DNA of 64,000 nucleotides from Pseudomonadota bacterium. Lineage in GTDB: Bacteria; Pseudomonadota; Gammaproteobacteria; Burkholderiales; Nitrosomonadaceae. Position numbers and translations under genes: made by a program. The notes under the pieces were generated by a model. That model did no database searches and was not told the DNA's origin. It was given only the letters and a program-made list of their open reading frames with translations. Of this stretch, positions 53,000 through 61,934 are shown one piece after another; position 1 is the stretch's first letter, and every line of letters begins with the position of its first letter. Location: NCBI GenBank assembly GCA_018240285.1, contig JAFEGA010000025.1:1-64000 (forward strand). The letters run 5' to 3'.

Positions 53000-55513
53000 T
53001 CATAAAGCCGCATCACCGGCAGCTTCAGTTTTTGCCTTTGCTTTGGATTTTGTTCCGGCTGCTTTCTTCGGTGCTTTCTGCTCAAACTCAAAACCGATTT
53101 TGCCATCCGCATTTCTGACCAGATAGGCAGAAAAAGGCTTGCCCTTTTTAGAAATGAATTTTGTCAGTAAATCTGTTTTGCCGGTTTCCAGCAATTTAGT
53201 GATTTGTTCCCGTTCTATCGGGCGTGCCAGGATGATTTTGCCCGTTTTGAAATCGCAGGTGCGGTCGGCACCGACAGATTTCTCACAGACATACTGCATG
53301 CCGTGCTCATACACAGCATGACTGCATTTTGGACATTTGCCCAAGGCTATTTGGTCGCTGAAATCGACGGCTTCATTGTTCTCGTCGCTGTTGCCAAAAT
53401 CAAATTTCATTTCAAACGTATCGGTTAATTTGATGATGGCGCTGAACGGTTGCCCCATTTTGCTGCGAAAACCCTGCAGCGGCCCGACTTCGCGTTGCGT
53501 GATGAGGGTTTCCATTTCCTCTACTTCGAACTGACGGCCGGCGAGAATTTTCCATAGCGCGAAATCGCATTTCTGGCACTGAAATTTTTTATAGGTTTCG
53601 TGCACGGTGCCACCGCATTTTGGACATGGCGATTTGAGTATCGAAAAATCTCCCGCGATGGTTTCGCCGCGGTGCGTTTTGGCTTGCTCTACGATATGCC
53701 GTGTCATGTCGGCAATTTTTTCCATGAACGCGGTGCGTTTGAGATTGCCTTGTTCAATCTGGCGTAACTGAAATTCCCAATTGCCGGTTAATTCGGGTGA
53801 GATCAACTCCGGGATCTTGAGGCCGCGCAGAAGTGTGATTAGAGAAAAGGCTTTGGCCGTCGGATGGAGCTCACGGCCAAAGCGCTGGATATAATTTTCC
53901 AGTACCAATCCTTCGATAATCGCTGCGCGTGTTGCCGGAGTTCCCAATCCTTTTGCACTCATCGCGGCGCGCAATTCTTCGTCTTCAACCAGCTTGCCCG
54001 CGCCTTCCATGGCGGAAAGGAGCGTGGCTTCATTAAACCGTGCCGGAGGGCGGGTTTGATTGGCGATAATTTCGATTGCTTCGGTGGTGACGGGTTTACC
54101 GGGCGTAATGGCCACGAGCGTCGTATCTTCTTCCTCGTCATCCGGTTTGACGGATTTGCCGTAGACCGCTTGCCAGCCCGGATTGACCATGACTTTGCCT
54201 TCGGTTTTGAATGGCTCATCCTCAACCCGGGTAATGCGGGTAGTGACCAGAAATTCCGCGGCGGGAAAGAAAATGGCCAGAAAACGCTTGGTGACCAAAT
54301 CATACAGCTTCGCCTCGGCTTCGTTTAATTTTGACGGATTTAACGACGTCGGGATAATGGCGAAGTGATCCGAAATTTTTGCATTGTTGAAAATGCGTTT
54401 GTTCGGAGCAACCCAGTTGGATGCCAGAATTTTCCGGGCGAACTGTCCATAGCCGGTGTTTTCCAGACTGAGCAAAGTGTCTTTGACGGTCGCGATATAG
54501 TCTTCCGGCAGTGCGCGCGAATCCGTACGGGGATAAGTCAGTACTTTATGCTTTTCATACAACGCCTGCGCCAGACCGAGGGTCGTTTTGGCGGAAAAGC
54601 CGAAGCGGCTGTTGGCATCGCGTTGCAGGCTGGTCAAGTCATAAAGTAACGGGCAGATTTCTTTGCTGGGCTTGCTTTCTTCGCTGACCTGACCGGGTTT
54701 TCCCTGGCATTTGTCGCGAATGGCTTCGGCTTGTTTTTGTTCCCACAACCGTTCAGGTTTGGCTTCCTGGGCGGCTTTATCCTTGTTGAACTTTTCATCG
54801 AACCATTTGCCGGTATAGTTGCCGCTACCGGTTGCAAATGTGGCATGGATTTCCCAGTAATTCTGCGGACGGAATTTTTTAATTTTTTCTTCGCGTTCTA
54901 CCAGGATCGCTAAAGTAGGGGTCTGTACCCGTCCCACGGTGGTTTTGTGGAATCCTCCCTCCTGGGAGTTGAACGCAGTCATGGCGCGCGTGCCGTTAAT
55001 GCCGACCAGCCAATCCGATTCCGAGCGGCTGACAGCCGCCTCGGCCAGCGATTGCACTGCTGAGTTGTCCAGCAGCTGGGTAAATCCTCCGCGAATGGCA
55101 TCGGGCGTCATCGATTGCAGCCAGAGGCGTTTAACCGGTTTGCTGCTGCCGACATGGCGCAGGATATAGTAGAAAATCAACTCCCCTTCGCGTCCCGCGT
55201 CACACGCATTAATCAGCGTATCGACATCTTTGCGCTTGATGAGCTTGCTGAGAAGTTTCAAGCGCGCGGAAGTTTTTTCGATCGGATTCAAATCAAAATG
55301 CGGCGGGATGACCGGCAGATTGGCGAAACTCCATTTGCCACGCTTGACTTCGAATTCTTCCGGAATGACAAGCTCAAGTAAATGCCCCACCGCGGAAGAC
55401 ACAACGTATTGGTCGTTCTCGAAGTAATCCGTATGCTTGGTGAAACCGCCCAATGCCTTGGCAATATCGGCTGCAACAGAAGGTTTTTCTGCGATAATCA
55501 GTGACTTACTCAT
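53000..55513 (-). CDS. topB: DNA topoisomerase III (type IA)
   Basis: About 837 residues, longer than E. coli TopB (about 650). Toprim domain (IAEKPSVAADIAKALGG, DAGREGELIFYY), catalytic Tyr in LTYPRTDSRALP, then the central IA core ending FGRELHPTAKA, where ordering of domains is typical. The C-terminus adds two zinc-finger-like segments (CPKCGGTVHE...CQKC; CPKCSHAVYE...CEK), a repeated RxxQFxAxxK-like module, and a Lys/Ala-rich tail (KKAAGTKSKAKAKTEAAG) that may bind DNA. I start at the ATG at 55513 (MSKSLII). Beside smg and dprA, as is common in betaproteobacteria. Relaxes and decatenates DNA. Confidence 0.93.
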   Translation of the reverse strand: MSKSLIIAEKPSVAADIAKALGGFTKHTDYFENDQYVVSSAVGHLLELVIPEEFEVKRGKWSFANLPVIPPHFDLNPIEKTSARLKLLSKLIKRKDVDTLINACDAGREGELIFYYILRHVGSSKPVKRLWLQSMTPDAIRGGFTQLLDNSAVQSLAEAAVSRSESDWLVGINGTRAMTAFNSQEGGFHKTTVGRVQTPTLAILVEREEKIKKFRPQNYWEIHATFATGSGNYTGKWFDEKFNKDKAAQEAKPERLWEQKQAEAIRDKCQGKPGQVSEESKPSKEICPLLYDLTSLQRDANSRFGFSAKTTLGLAQALYEKHKVLTYPRTDSRALPEDYIATVKDTLLSLENTGYGQFARKILASNWVAPNKRIFNNAKISDHFAIIPTSLNPSKLNEAEAKLYDLVTKRFLAIFFPAAEFLVTTRITRVEDEPFKTEGKVMVNPGWQAVYGKSVKPDDEEEDTTLVAITPGKPVTTEAIEIIANQTRPPARFNEATLLSAMEGAGKLVEDEELRAAMSAKGLGTPATRAAIIEGLVLENYIQRFGRELHPTAKAFSLITLLRGLKIPELISPELTGNWEFQLRQIEQGNLKRTAFMEKIADMTRHIVEQAKTHRGETIAGDFSILKSPCPKCGGTVHETYKKFQCQKCDFALWKILAGRQFEVEEMETLITQREVGPLQGFRSKMGQPFSAIIKLTDTFEMKFDFGNSDENNEAVDFSDQIALGKCPKCSHAVYEHGMQYVCEKSVGADRTCDFKTGKIILARPIEREQITKLLETGKTDLLTKFISKKGKPFSAYLVRNADGKIGFEFEQKAPKKAAGTKSKAKAKTEAAGDAAL

Positions 55514-55687
55514 TAATTCCCAAACAAAAATCATTGCCCGGCGATGAACTGCCGGAAAGGTGTGCCAGTACTGAACTGGAAAAATGAGTAAGAAGCGCGA
55601 ACATGATCAGAATTTGATGCGTGTAAAAGAAAATTAACTCCGGCAGTTGTTTTAACTCGATCCGATTCAATAAAAAATACGGTGAAT

Positions 55688-56146
55688 TTAATGCCGGTAA
55701 TGAGAATCGCTGACAATCAGCAATTTCTCAAGAACGGAATCATCCGTAAGCTGGTTTTGAATCCATAGCTCCGTCAAAACGATCAGTTTAATTTTTTCCA
55801 AACTCGATGAATTTTCATCCATCGCAAGCACGCGATCGATTAACAGTTCACGTTGTAACGGATTAATAATGCCGGCTTGTTCCAGAAAGAAAATGAACCC
55901 TCTGCCTTCCGTATCGATTTTTTCCATTTCATATTCGGTATAGCAACGGAAAGAATCGTTTTCGGCAAAATTGGCCGGATAGCTGCCGATGTCATGGCGT
56001 TCTAGTTCTGAGAGCCAGTTTAAAGTCTCACTGATATCCTCATCGGCGAATCCGGCCATCGTCAGTTTGCGGGTCAATGTCGCAGAATCCGGATAACTGC
56101 CTGAATCAAAAAAATTTTCAAATAAATAAACGAGTATATCGAACAT
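55688..56146 (-). CDS. smg: Smg family protein (DUF494)
   Basis: A 152-residue acidic protein matching Smg: MFDILVYLFENFF at the start, GFADEDISETLNWLSEL, RCYTEYEMEKIDTEGRGFI, FLEQAGIINPLQRELLIDR. Found next to dprA (smf) in many proteobacteria; the function is not established. 62 bases after dprA on the same strand. Confidence 0.93.
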   Translation of the reverse strand: MFDILVYLFENFFDSGSYPDSATLTRKLTMAGFADEDISETLNWLSELERHDIGSYPANFAENDSFRCYTEYEMEKIDTEGRGFIFFLEQAGIINPLQRELLIDRVLAMDENSSSLEKIKLIVLTELWIQNQLTDDSVLEKLLIVSDSHYRH

Positions 56147-56208
56147 AGTGGTATTTAAGAAAGCGAGTATGTTTACAGATTAGAACCTTTGGTTAATACC
56201 AGTACGGA

Positions 56209-57309
56209 TCACTGAATCCGCTGATAACACCCTCCCGGTAAACTGCTGATCTGACCGTCAAGCTCAAGCGTTAATAGCATGGCTGATACAACTTCAGCCG
56301 TCAAGCCACTGCGCGAGCAAAGCGTATCAATATCAACGGCATCATATCCTAGGTGTTTGAGTAATATTGCGTTTTCGGTAGATTTCCTGGCAGTAAATTC
56401 TTTCGCTGCGACGGTATTCTCATTTCGCGCTAATAGTAAATGATTCAGTTCATCCAAAATATCCTGTGTATTTTCAACCAGCTTGGCGCCTTGTTTAATC
56501 AATGCATGGCAACCCTTGGATAACGGTGAATGAATGGAACCCGGAATTGCCATGACTTCGCGCCCTTGCTCCAGCGCTTGACGCGCGGTGATGAGCGATC
56601 CGCTTTGCAATGCCGCTTCTACTACCAGGCAACCGTGGCTCATGCCGCTGATGATACGATTTCTGCGTGGAAAGTTCCTGCCGATGGCAGGGGTACCCAG
56701 TGGAAATTCGGAAATTAATGCGCCTTCTTTCGCTAATTTGTGAGCAAGCGGGTGATTTTTTGCCGGATAAACAATATCCAGCCCGGTGCCGACCACGGCG
56801 ATGCTGGCGGCGGCGCCTCGTAAACCGCCGTGATGCGCGGCCGTGTCAATGCCTAATGCCATGCCGCTGATGATGCAAAGTCCGGCATTGCTGGCGGCTT
56901 CGGAGAATGCTTCCGCATTCGATAAGCCTTGCGGTGTGGCGTTGCGGCTGCCGACGACCGCCAGGGCAGGCTGACGCAAAAGCTCCCGCCGGCCTTTGAA
57001 ATACAGCAGTGGAGGCGGGGCGTCAATATTAAGTAACTGAGAGGGATAATCCGGATCCGCCAAAGTGATGACGGCGTTGAATGGATTCTCCAGCCATCGC
57101 ATTACGGTGGCGATTTTGTTGCGATCAGCACCTTGCGTGATGCGTTGAGCGACCGGTTTTTTAACAATACGCTCCAATGCACTGGGATGCGCCGATAGAA
57201 CGGTTGCAGGATTACCAAAAGCGATCAGAAGTTTACGGATGGATTCGCCGCCAACGCCGTCAATCAGATTGAGATTCAGCCATGCTTCAAGATCCGGTGC
57301 ATGTTTCAT
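56209..57309 (-). CDS. dprA: DNA processing protein DprA (Smf)
   Basis: A 366-residue protein that loads RecA on incoming single-stranded DNA during transformation. Rossmann-like core: AVVGSRNATPQG, IISGMALGIDTAAHHGGL, TGLDIVYPAKN, SEFPLGTPAIGRNFPRRNRI, and VVEAALQSGSLITA. An N-terminal helix-hairpin-helix/SAM-like region and a C-terminal winged helix (about 305-365) complete the long form. 17 bases downstream of the LysM gene. Confidence 0.96.
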   Translation of the reverse strand: MKHAPDLEAWLNLNLIDGVGGESIRKLLIAFGNPATVLSAHPSALERIVKKPVAQRITQGADRNKIATVMRWLENPFNAVITLADPDYPSQLLNIDAPPPLLYFKGRRELLRQPALAVVGSRNATPQGLSNAEAFSEAASNAGLCIISGMALGIDTAAHHGGLRGAAASIAVVGTGLDIVYPAKNHPLAHKLAKEGALISEFPLGTPAIGRNFPRRNRIISGMSHGCLVVEAALQSGSLITARQALEQGREVMAIPGSIHSPLSKGCHALIKQGAKLVENTQDILDELNHLLLARNENTVAAKEFTARKSTENAILLKHLGYDAVDIDTLCSRSGLTAEVVSAMLLTLELDGQISSLPGGCYQRIQ

Positions 57310-57326
57310 AACGATACAAATTAATT

Positions 57327-58364
57327 TCAGGGGGTTTTGACGGCATCCAATACTTTGATGGATTGTGTGCTTTGTACCACCAGTGCATAGGCTATTTTAT
57401 CAAAGACCCGGAAAACGAATACCAATCCGGTTCTTTCATCGGGTAATTGCACCATCTGTCCTTGCAACGATTTTGCTTCGCTTCTCCGGTAGATAGCCAG
57501 AACATGACCCATTTCCAAGCCATCCGATCCACCTTTATTGAGTGCGACAATACCGCTCCTGCCGATTTCCCTGACACCGCCATAGATCGAAATGATCCGC
57601 CCGGTGATCGGAAAATCTGGCGCATGGGGGGCGTAATTATTGAAGATGGTGCCAGGTGCGGGAACCAGCCGATCGCCTTTCAAGATTTCTTGCGATGCGT
57701 GCGTGATAATTGCCGTACTGACATCCGCGAAAGCGGTTACTTTAGCGTTTCCCAGGTAGGTGGCCTCATAACCGAGTATGGAATCTTTTTGGTCCGGATC
57801 CTTCAATGCCTTGCCAGGACGAAAAATTTGCCATGCAGTGCCTTTGTCCTTGGGTAGTTCGCTGATATAAGCGGTATTGCCTGTGCTCAAAGCGACCCGG
57901 CCCTCGCTGGAGCCCAAAATATATGGCGCATTGTCGAGGCCGTTTTTTTCGATGATGAGGGGCTGACTCAGGAAAGGTTCGATCGCGGCTGCCGGAATGC
58001 TGGGAATTGCCGAAGTGCCCGATTGTTCGGTGTGGATTTTCGGCGATAATTTAACGGTTTTTACGCCATATTCATCGTCTTCCGAAAGGCGCAGGCGGAT
58101 TCCATTGGGTGATTTTTCCAGTACGACCACGTCGCCAGGATAAATTTTGTGCGGATTTTTTACTTGTGTGCGATTGAGTCCCCAAATTTCCGGCCAGCGC
58201 CAAGGGTCTTTAAGAAATCGAGAAGCGATTCCCCACAGCGTATCGCCCGGCACGACCACGTGGCGGGCGGGCGAATCATTGCGCAGTGCTATCTCTTCAG
58301 CCTGGATTGGCGTGATGGAAAGCAGGCTCGAAAATAAAATCGTAGTTATAATAAGCTTTCGCAT
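57327..58364 (-). CDS. LysM-domain peptidoglycan-binding protein
   Basis: About 345 residues. Signal peptide (about 1-22, ending PIQA), then LysM domain (HVVVPGDTLWGIASRFLKDP...IYPGDVVVLE, about 35-90), and a long C-terminal region of beta character with no recognised domain. This is the conserved LysM protein upstream of dprA in betaproteobacteria, often near def. Start ATG at 58364, chosen over an in-frame TTG at 58397, since it gives a clean signal peptide. Divergent from def over about 100 bases that should contain both promoters. Confidence 0.9.
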   Translation of the reverse strand: MRKLIITTILFSSLLSITPIQAEEIALRNDSPARHVVVPGDTLWGIASRFLKDPWRWPEIWGLNRTQVKNPHKIYPGDVVVLEKSPNGIRLRLSEDDEYGVKTVKLSPKIHTEQSGTSAIPSIPAAAIEPFLSQPLIIEKNGLDNAPYILGSSEGRVALSTGNTAYISELPKDKGTAWQIFRPGKALKDPDQKDSILGYEATYLGNAKVTAFADVSTAIITHASQEILKGDRLVPAPGTIFNNYAPHAPDFPITGRIISIYGGVREIGRSGIVALNKGGSDGLEMGHVLAIYRRSEAKSLQGQMVQLPDERTGLVFVFRVFDKIAYALVVQSTQSIKVLDAVKTP

Positions 58365-58466
58365 GGATGATCCCAAAGTCAGCGGTAGCACATACAAAGA
58401 CAGAATGATTGCTTAATGATACGGTCTAAATGCGGTATCAGGTTTTCTAAACTACACATTTTTTTC

Positions 58467-58970
58467 ATGGCTATTCTAAAAATACTACAATATCCGGATG
58501 AGAGGCTCCATACTGTAGCCGTTCCAGTCGCGCAAGTCACGGATGAGATCCGTTTGCTAATAAAGGATATGGCGGAGACGATGTACGCTGCCCCCGGTAT
58601 AGGGTTGGCGGCCACGCAAGTGGATGTGCATGAGCGCATTATTGTGATCGATACCTCTGAGACGCGCGATCGGTTGCTTGTTTTGATCAATCCGGAAATT
58701 ATTGCCAGCCACGGCCTGTCGGATTATGAAGAAGGTTGCTTGTCAGTGCCCGGCATATACGGGAAAGTGCAGCGTGCCGAGTCTGTAACCGTAAAAGCCT
58801 TAAATGAACAAGGCGAGTCGTTTGTTCTGGATGCCGATGGCTTACTGGCGGTGTGTATCCAACACGAAATGGATCACTTGGCGGGAAAAGTTTTTGTGGA
58901 ATATTGGTCACGGCTGAAACAAGCGCGCACATTGGCAAGATTGAAGAAGAAACAACGCAGTACCATGTAG
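58467..58970 (+). CDS. def: Peptide deformylase
   Basis: A 167-residue iron/zinc hydrolase that removes the formyl group from new proteins. All three motifs are present: [16 protein letters not shown] (metal-binding Cys) and QHEMDHL (two metal-binding His, catalytic Glu). I start at the ATG at 58467 ([14 protein letters not shown]), the usual start of the family; an upstream in-frame start at 58416 is not needed. First gene of the def-fmt-rsmB-DUF4390-ntrY run. Confidence 0.96.
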   Translation: MAILKILQYPDERLHTVAVPVAQVTDEIRLLIKDMAETMYAAPGIGLAATQVDVHERIIVIDTSETRDRLLVLINPEIIASHGLSDYEEGCLSVPGIYGKVQRAESVTVKALNEQGESFVLDADGLLAVCIQHEMDHLAGKVFVEYWSRLKQARTLARLKKKQRSTM

Positions 58971-59094
58971 CATCAGCGTCGATATGAAATCAAGTTGCAA
59001 TCGGTATCGTATTCGCGGATTGGATAGAATGCGATTCTCATCGATATAACCAAATCCCTCCATTTACTAATTAATAAGCGATTAATGCGCTAGC

Positions 59095-60051
59095 ATGAAA
59101 ATCATATTTGCTGGAACTCCGGTATTTGCTGCTGCGGCGCTGGATGAACTGATCCGTGCCGGTCATGAGATCGTCATGGTGCTGACCCAGCCGGACCGGC
59201 CCGCGGGCAGAGGCATGAAAGCCACCGCCAGCGCCGTTAAATTGCTGGCCGGACAACATCGTCTCCCATTATCACAGCCGTTGACTCTGAAAACTGCCGA
59301 AGTGCAGGATCAATTGCGCGCATTGCATGCGGATGTGATGGTGGTAGCGGCGTATGGATTGATTTTGCCGCAGGCGGTGCTCGATATTCCCCGCTTGGGT
59401 TGTCTGAATATTCACGCTTCGTTATTGCCGCGCTGGCGTGGCGCTGCACCGATTCAGCGCGCGATTCTGGCCGGAGACCGTGAAACCGGCATCACCATCA
59501 TGCAAATGGATGCCGGACTCGATACCGGCGGCATTTTGCTCATACACAGCATAGAAATCACACCGGAGGATACGACACAATCGTTGCATGATAAATTGAG
59601 TTCTCTCGGTGCGCGCAGTATCGTTGAGGCGCTTTCATTACAACCTCAGGGAAAACTACTTCCTGAGGTGCAAGACGGAACGCAAGCCTGTTATGCGGCC
59701 AAAATCACCAAGGCTGAAGCGGAAATTGATTGGCACCAAAGCGCGCAACAGATTGACCGGCTCGTGCGGGCATTCAATCCGAATCCGGGCGCATATACAC
59801 ATTTCCAAGGTAACGCGCTGAAGATCTGGCAAGCCAAGGCGATTGATGGGCGCGCGGGAAAGCCGGGAGAAGTGGTCGCGATTGATCAGGCAGGTATTAC
59901 GGTGGCCTGCGGTTCGGGTTTGTTGCGGCTGGAAACGGTGCAGAAATCCGGTGGCAAGAAAATGAGCGTAGCGGATTTCCTGGCTGGTAATCCGGTGCGG
60001 ACGGGTGAATGTTTCATGAGTGCGCTTCATCCCGCTGCGATGCATGAATAA
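59095..60051 (+). CDS. fmt: Methionyl-tRNA formyltransferase
   Basis: A 318-residue enzyme that formylates initiator Met-tRNA. Formyl-THF-binding core with LNIHASLLPRWRGAAPIQRA (SLLPxxRG motif, catalytic Asn/His/Asp), N-terminal MKIIFAGTPVFAA, and a C-terminal OB-like tRNA domain (about 205-310). 124 bases after def; the end overlaps rsmB by eight bases. Works in the same cycle as Def. Confidence 0.96.
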   Translation: MKIIFAGTPVFAAAALDELIRAGHEIVMVLTQPDRPAGRGMKATASAVKLLAGQHRLPLSQPLTLKTAEVQDQLRALHADVMVVAAYGLILPQAVLDIPRLGCLNIHASLLPRWRGAAPIQRAILAGDRETGITIMQMDAGLDTGGILLIHSIEITPEDTTQSLHDKLSSLGARSIVEALSLQPQGKLLPEVQDGTQACYAAKITKAEAEIDWHQSAQQIDRLVRAFNPNPGAYTHFQGNALKIWQAKAIDGRAGKPGEVVAIDQAGITVACGSGLLRLETVQKSGGKKMSVADFLAGNPVRTGECFMSALHPAAMHE

Positions 60052-61327
60052 AACGCAATTGGCGGCGGTTTCTGCGATCGGTAAGGTACTGGCCGGATCG
60101 AGTTTGACCGAAGTGCTGCAAGAGATTTGGCGTGCTGATCCGGCGTTATCGAAGCAGCAAAGAGGCGCGATTCAGGATTTAAGCTACGGCGCGCTGCGTT
60201 TCTACGGTCAATTGCAAGCGATTCTCGGGTTATTGCTGAAGACACCGTTACGCATTAAAAGCTTGCACCATTTATTGCTCGTCAGTCTTTATCAATTACA
60301 GTACAGTAAAACATCCCCGCATACGGTGGTGGATCAAGCCGTTTCAGCTTCACGTACCTTGGCGCAGGGTAAAGGAATGCAGGGGCTGGTGAATGCCGTG
60401 TTGCGCAATTTTATCCGGCAGCGCGAAAGTTTGCTGCAGCAGGCGACGGCAACAGATGAAGGGCGCTATTCGTATCCGCAATGGTGGATCGATAAATTGC
60501 GCCAACACTATCCGGAGCAATTTCGTGCGGTACTGGAAGCCGGCAACAAACGCCCGCCGATGACGTTGCGGGTGAACCGGCGCAAGATGGGCGTGGAAGC
60601 CTACCTCGGCTTATTGGCAGAGAATGGGATGACGGCCGAATTGTTAGGGGCTAGTGCGCTGCAATTAAGTCAGCCGGTTGCGGTGGAGAATTTGCCCGGT
60701 TTTGCCGAAGGCTGGGTGACAGTACAAGATGCCGGGGCGCAGCTTGCGGCACCGTTCTTAGATGTGTACGACGGCATGCGTGTGTTGGATGCGTGCGCGG
60801 CGCCGGGAGGGAAAAGCACGCATGTGCTGGAGTTGGCCGATGTGGCATTGACAGTGCTGGAGAGTGACGCGGCGAGGCTAGTACGAGTGCAACAGAATCT
60901 GCAACGCTTAAATATGTCGGCGGAAAGGATGGTATGCGGCGATGCGGCGAATCCCGATGCCTGGTGGGATGGCCGTCCTTATGACCGTATCCTGGCGGAT
61001 GTGCCGTGTTCGGCGTCTGGCGTGGTTTGCCGTCATCCGGATATCAAATGGTTGCGGCGTGAAAGCGATTTGGTTAAATTTGCGCGAAATCAACAAGCAA
61101 TTTTGCAGGCATTGTGGAAAATTTTGAGTAGGGGTGGTAAGTTGCTCTATGTGACTTGCTCCGTTTTTGCTGAAGAAAATACCATGCAGATAGAGAAATT
61201 TCTTAAACATCACCCGGATGCTCAATCATTACCGCTCCCGGTTACGGCAATGTCAATGTATGAGGGGCAACTGATACCCGCTATTCAACACGATGGCTTC
61301 TTCTATGCTTTATTGCAAAAAGCCTGA
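60044..61327 (+). CDS. rsmB: 16S rRNA (cytosine-967 C5) methyltransferase RsmB
   Basis: About 427 residues. N-terminal NusB-like RNA-binding domain (about 1-135), then a Rossmann methyltransferase with SAM-binding LDACAAPGGKSTH, acidic loop VLESDAARL, catalytic Cys motifs DVPCSASGVVCRHPDIKW and VTCSVFAEEN. ATG at 60044 overlaps the fmt stop, so translation is probably coupled. Also known as Sun or Fmu. The order def-fmt-rsmB is widespread. Confidence 0.95.
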   Translation: MNKTQLAAVSAIGKVLAGSSLTEVLQEIWRADPALSKQQRGAIQDLSYGALRFYGQLQAILGLLLKTPLRIKSLHHLLLVSLYQLQYSKTSPHTVVDQAVSASRTLAQGKGMQGLVNAVLRNFIRQRESLLQQATATDEGRYSYPQWWIDKLRQHYPEQFRAVLEAGNKRPPMTLRVNRRKMGVEAYLGLLAENGMTAELLGASALQLSQPVAVENLPGFAEGWVTVQDAGAQLAAPFLDVYDGMRVLDACAAPGGKSTHVLELADVALTVLESDAARLVRVQQNLQRLNMSAERMVCGDAANPDAWWDGRPYDRILADVPCSASGVVCRHPDIKWLRRESDLVKFARNQQAILQALWKILSRGGKLLYVTCSVFAEENTMQIEKFLKHHPDAQSLPLPVTAMSMYEGQLIPAIQHDGFFYALLQKA

Positions 61328-61934
61328 TTCGCAAATCCGCCGAATAAAGCCGCAATTCGTCACTCTGATCGTTTTGTTATCGATTTTGCTATTGCCGGTG
61401 ACGGCTATTCAAGCAGCAGGCATTCAGATTAAGTCCGTTAATCTGACGGCAGTCGAAAAAGGTTATGAAATCAGCATGGATTCGGAGATTACGCTCAACG
61501 ACACGCTGGAGCAGGCGCTCGAAAAAGGCATCGTACTGCATTTTGTCACCAAATTTAGTTTGTTTGATGCACGCTGGTATAAGCTGAATGACGAGGTGGC
61601 GCGCAGCAAGTTTGTGGTCGGTTTGCGCTATTATGCGCTAACACGGCAATATCATCTGAATCATCCTGTATTTTCCCAAAGTTACTATTCATTAAATGAG
61701 GCATTGCAAGCGCTGGGACGGATTCGCGATCTGCCGTTGACCGTTAAATCCGAATTGAAACCGGATGCTGATTATGTGGCGTCGGTTCGAGTGTGGCTGG
61801 ATCTGACGCGCATGCCCAAGCCTTTCCAAGTTGAGACGATAGGTTCCAGTCAGTGGGATTTGAGTTCGGATAAGTTGGAATGGCACATGAAGCTGCCAAC
61901 GCCGGAGGAGCCGGTACAGATTAAAGGTCCTTAA
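61293..61934 (+). CDS. DUF4390 protein
   Basis: A 213-residue exported protein, one membrane or signal segment (about 22-42, FVTLIVLLSILLLPVTAIQA) and a beta-rich body (LEQALEKGIVLHFVTKFSLF, YHLNHPVFSQSYYSLNEALQ, PLTVKSELKPDADYVASVRV). This matches DUF4390, found between rsmB and ntrY in betaproteobacteria. The start overlaps rsmB by 35 bases; an ATG at 61305 is equally possible. The stop codon overlaps the ntrY start (TAATG). Function unknown. Confidence 0.87.
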   Translation: MASSMLYCKKPDSQIRRIKPQFVTLIVLLSILLLPVTAIQAAGIQIKSVNLTAVEKGYEISMDSEITLNDTLEQALEKGIVLHFVTKFSLFDARWYKLNDEVARSKFVVGLRYYALTRQYHLNHPVFSQSYYSLNEALQALGRIRDLPLTVKSELKPDADYVASVRVWLDLTRMPKPFQVETIGSSQWDLSSDKLEWHMKLPTPEEPVQIKGP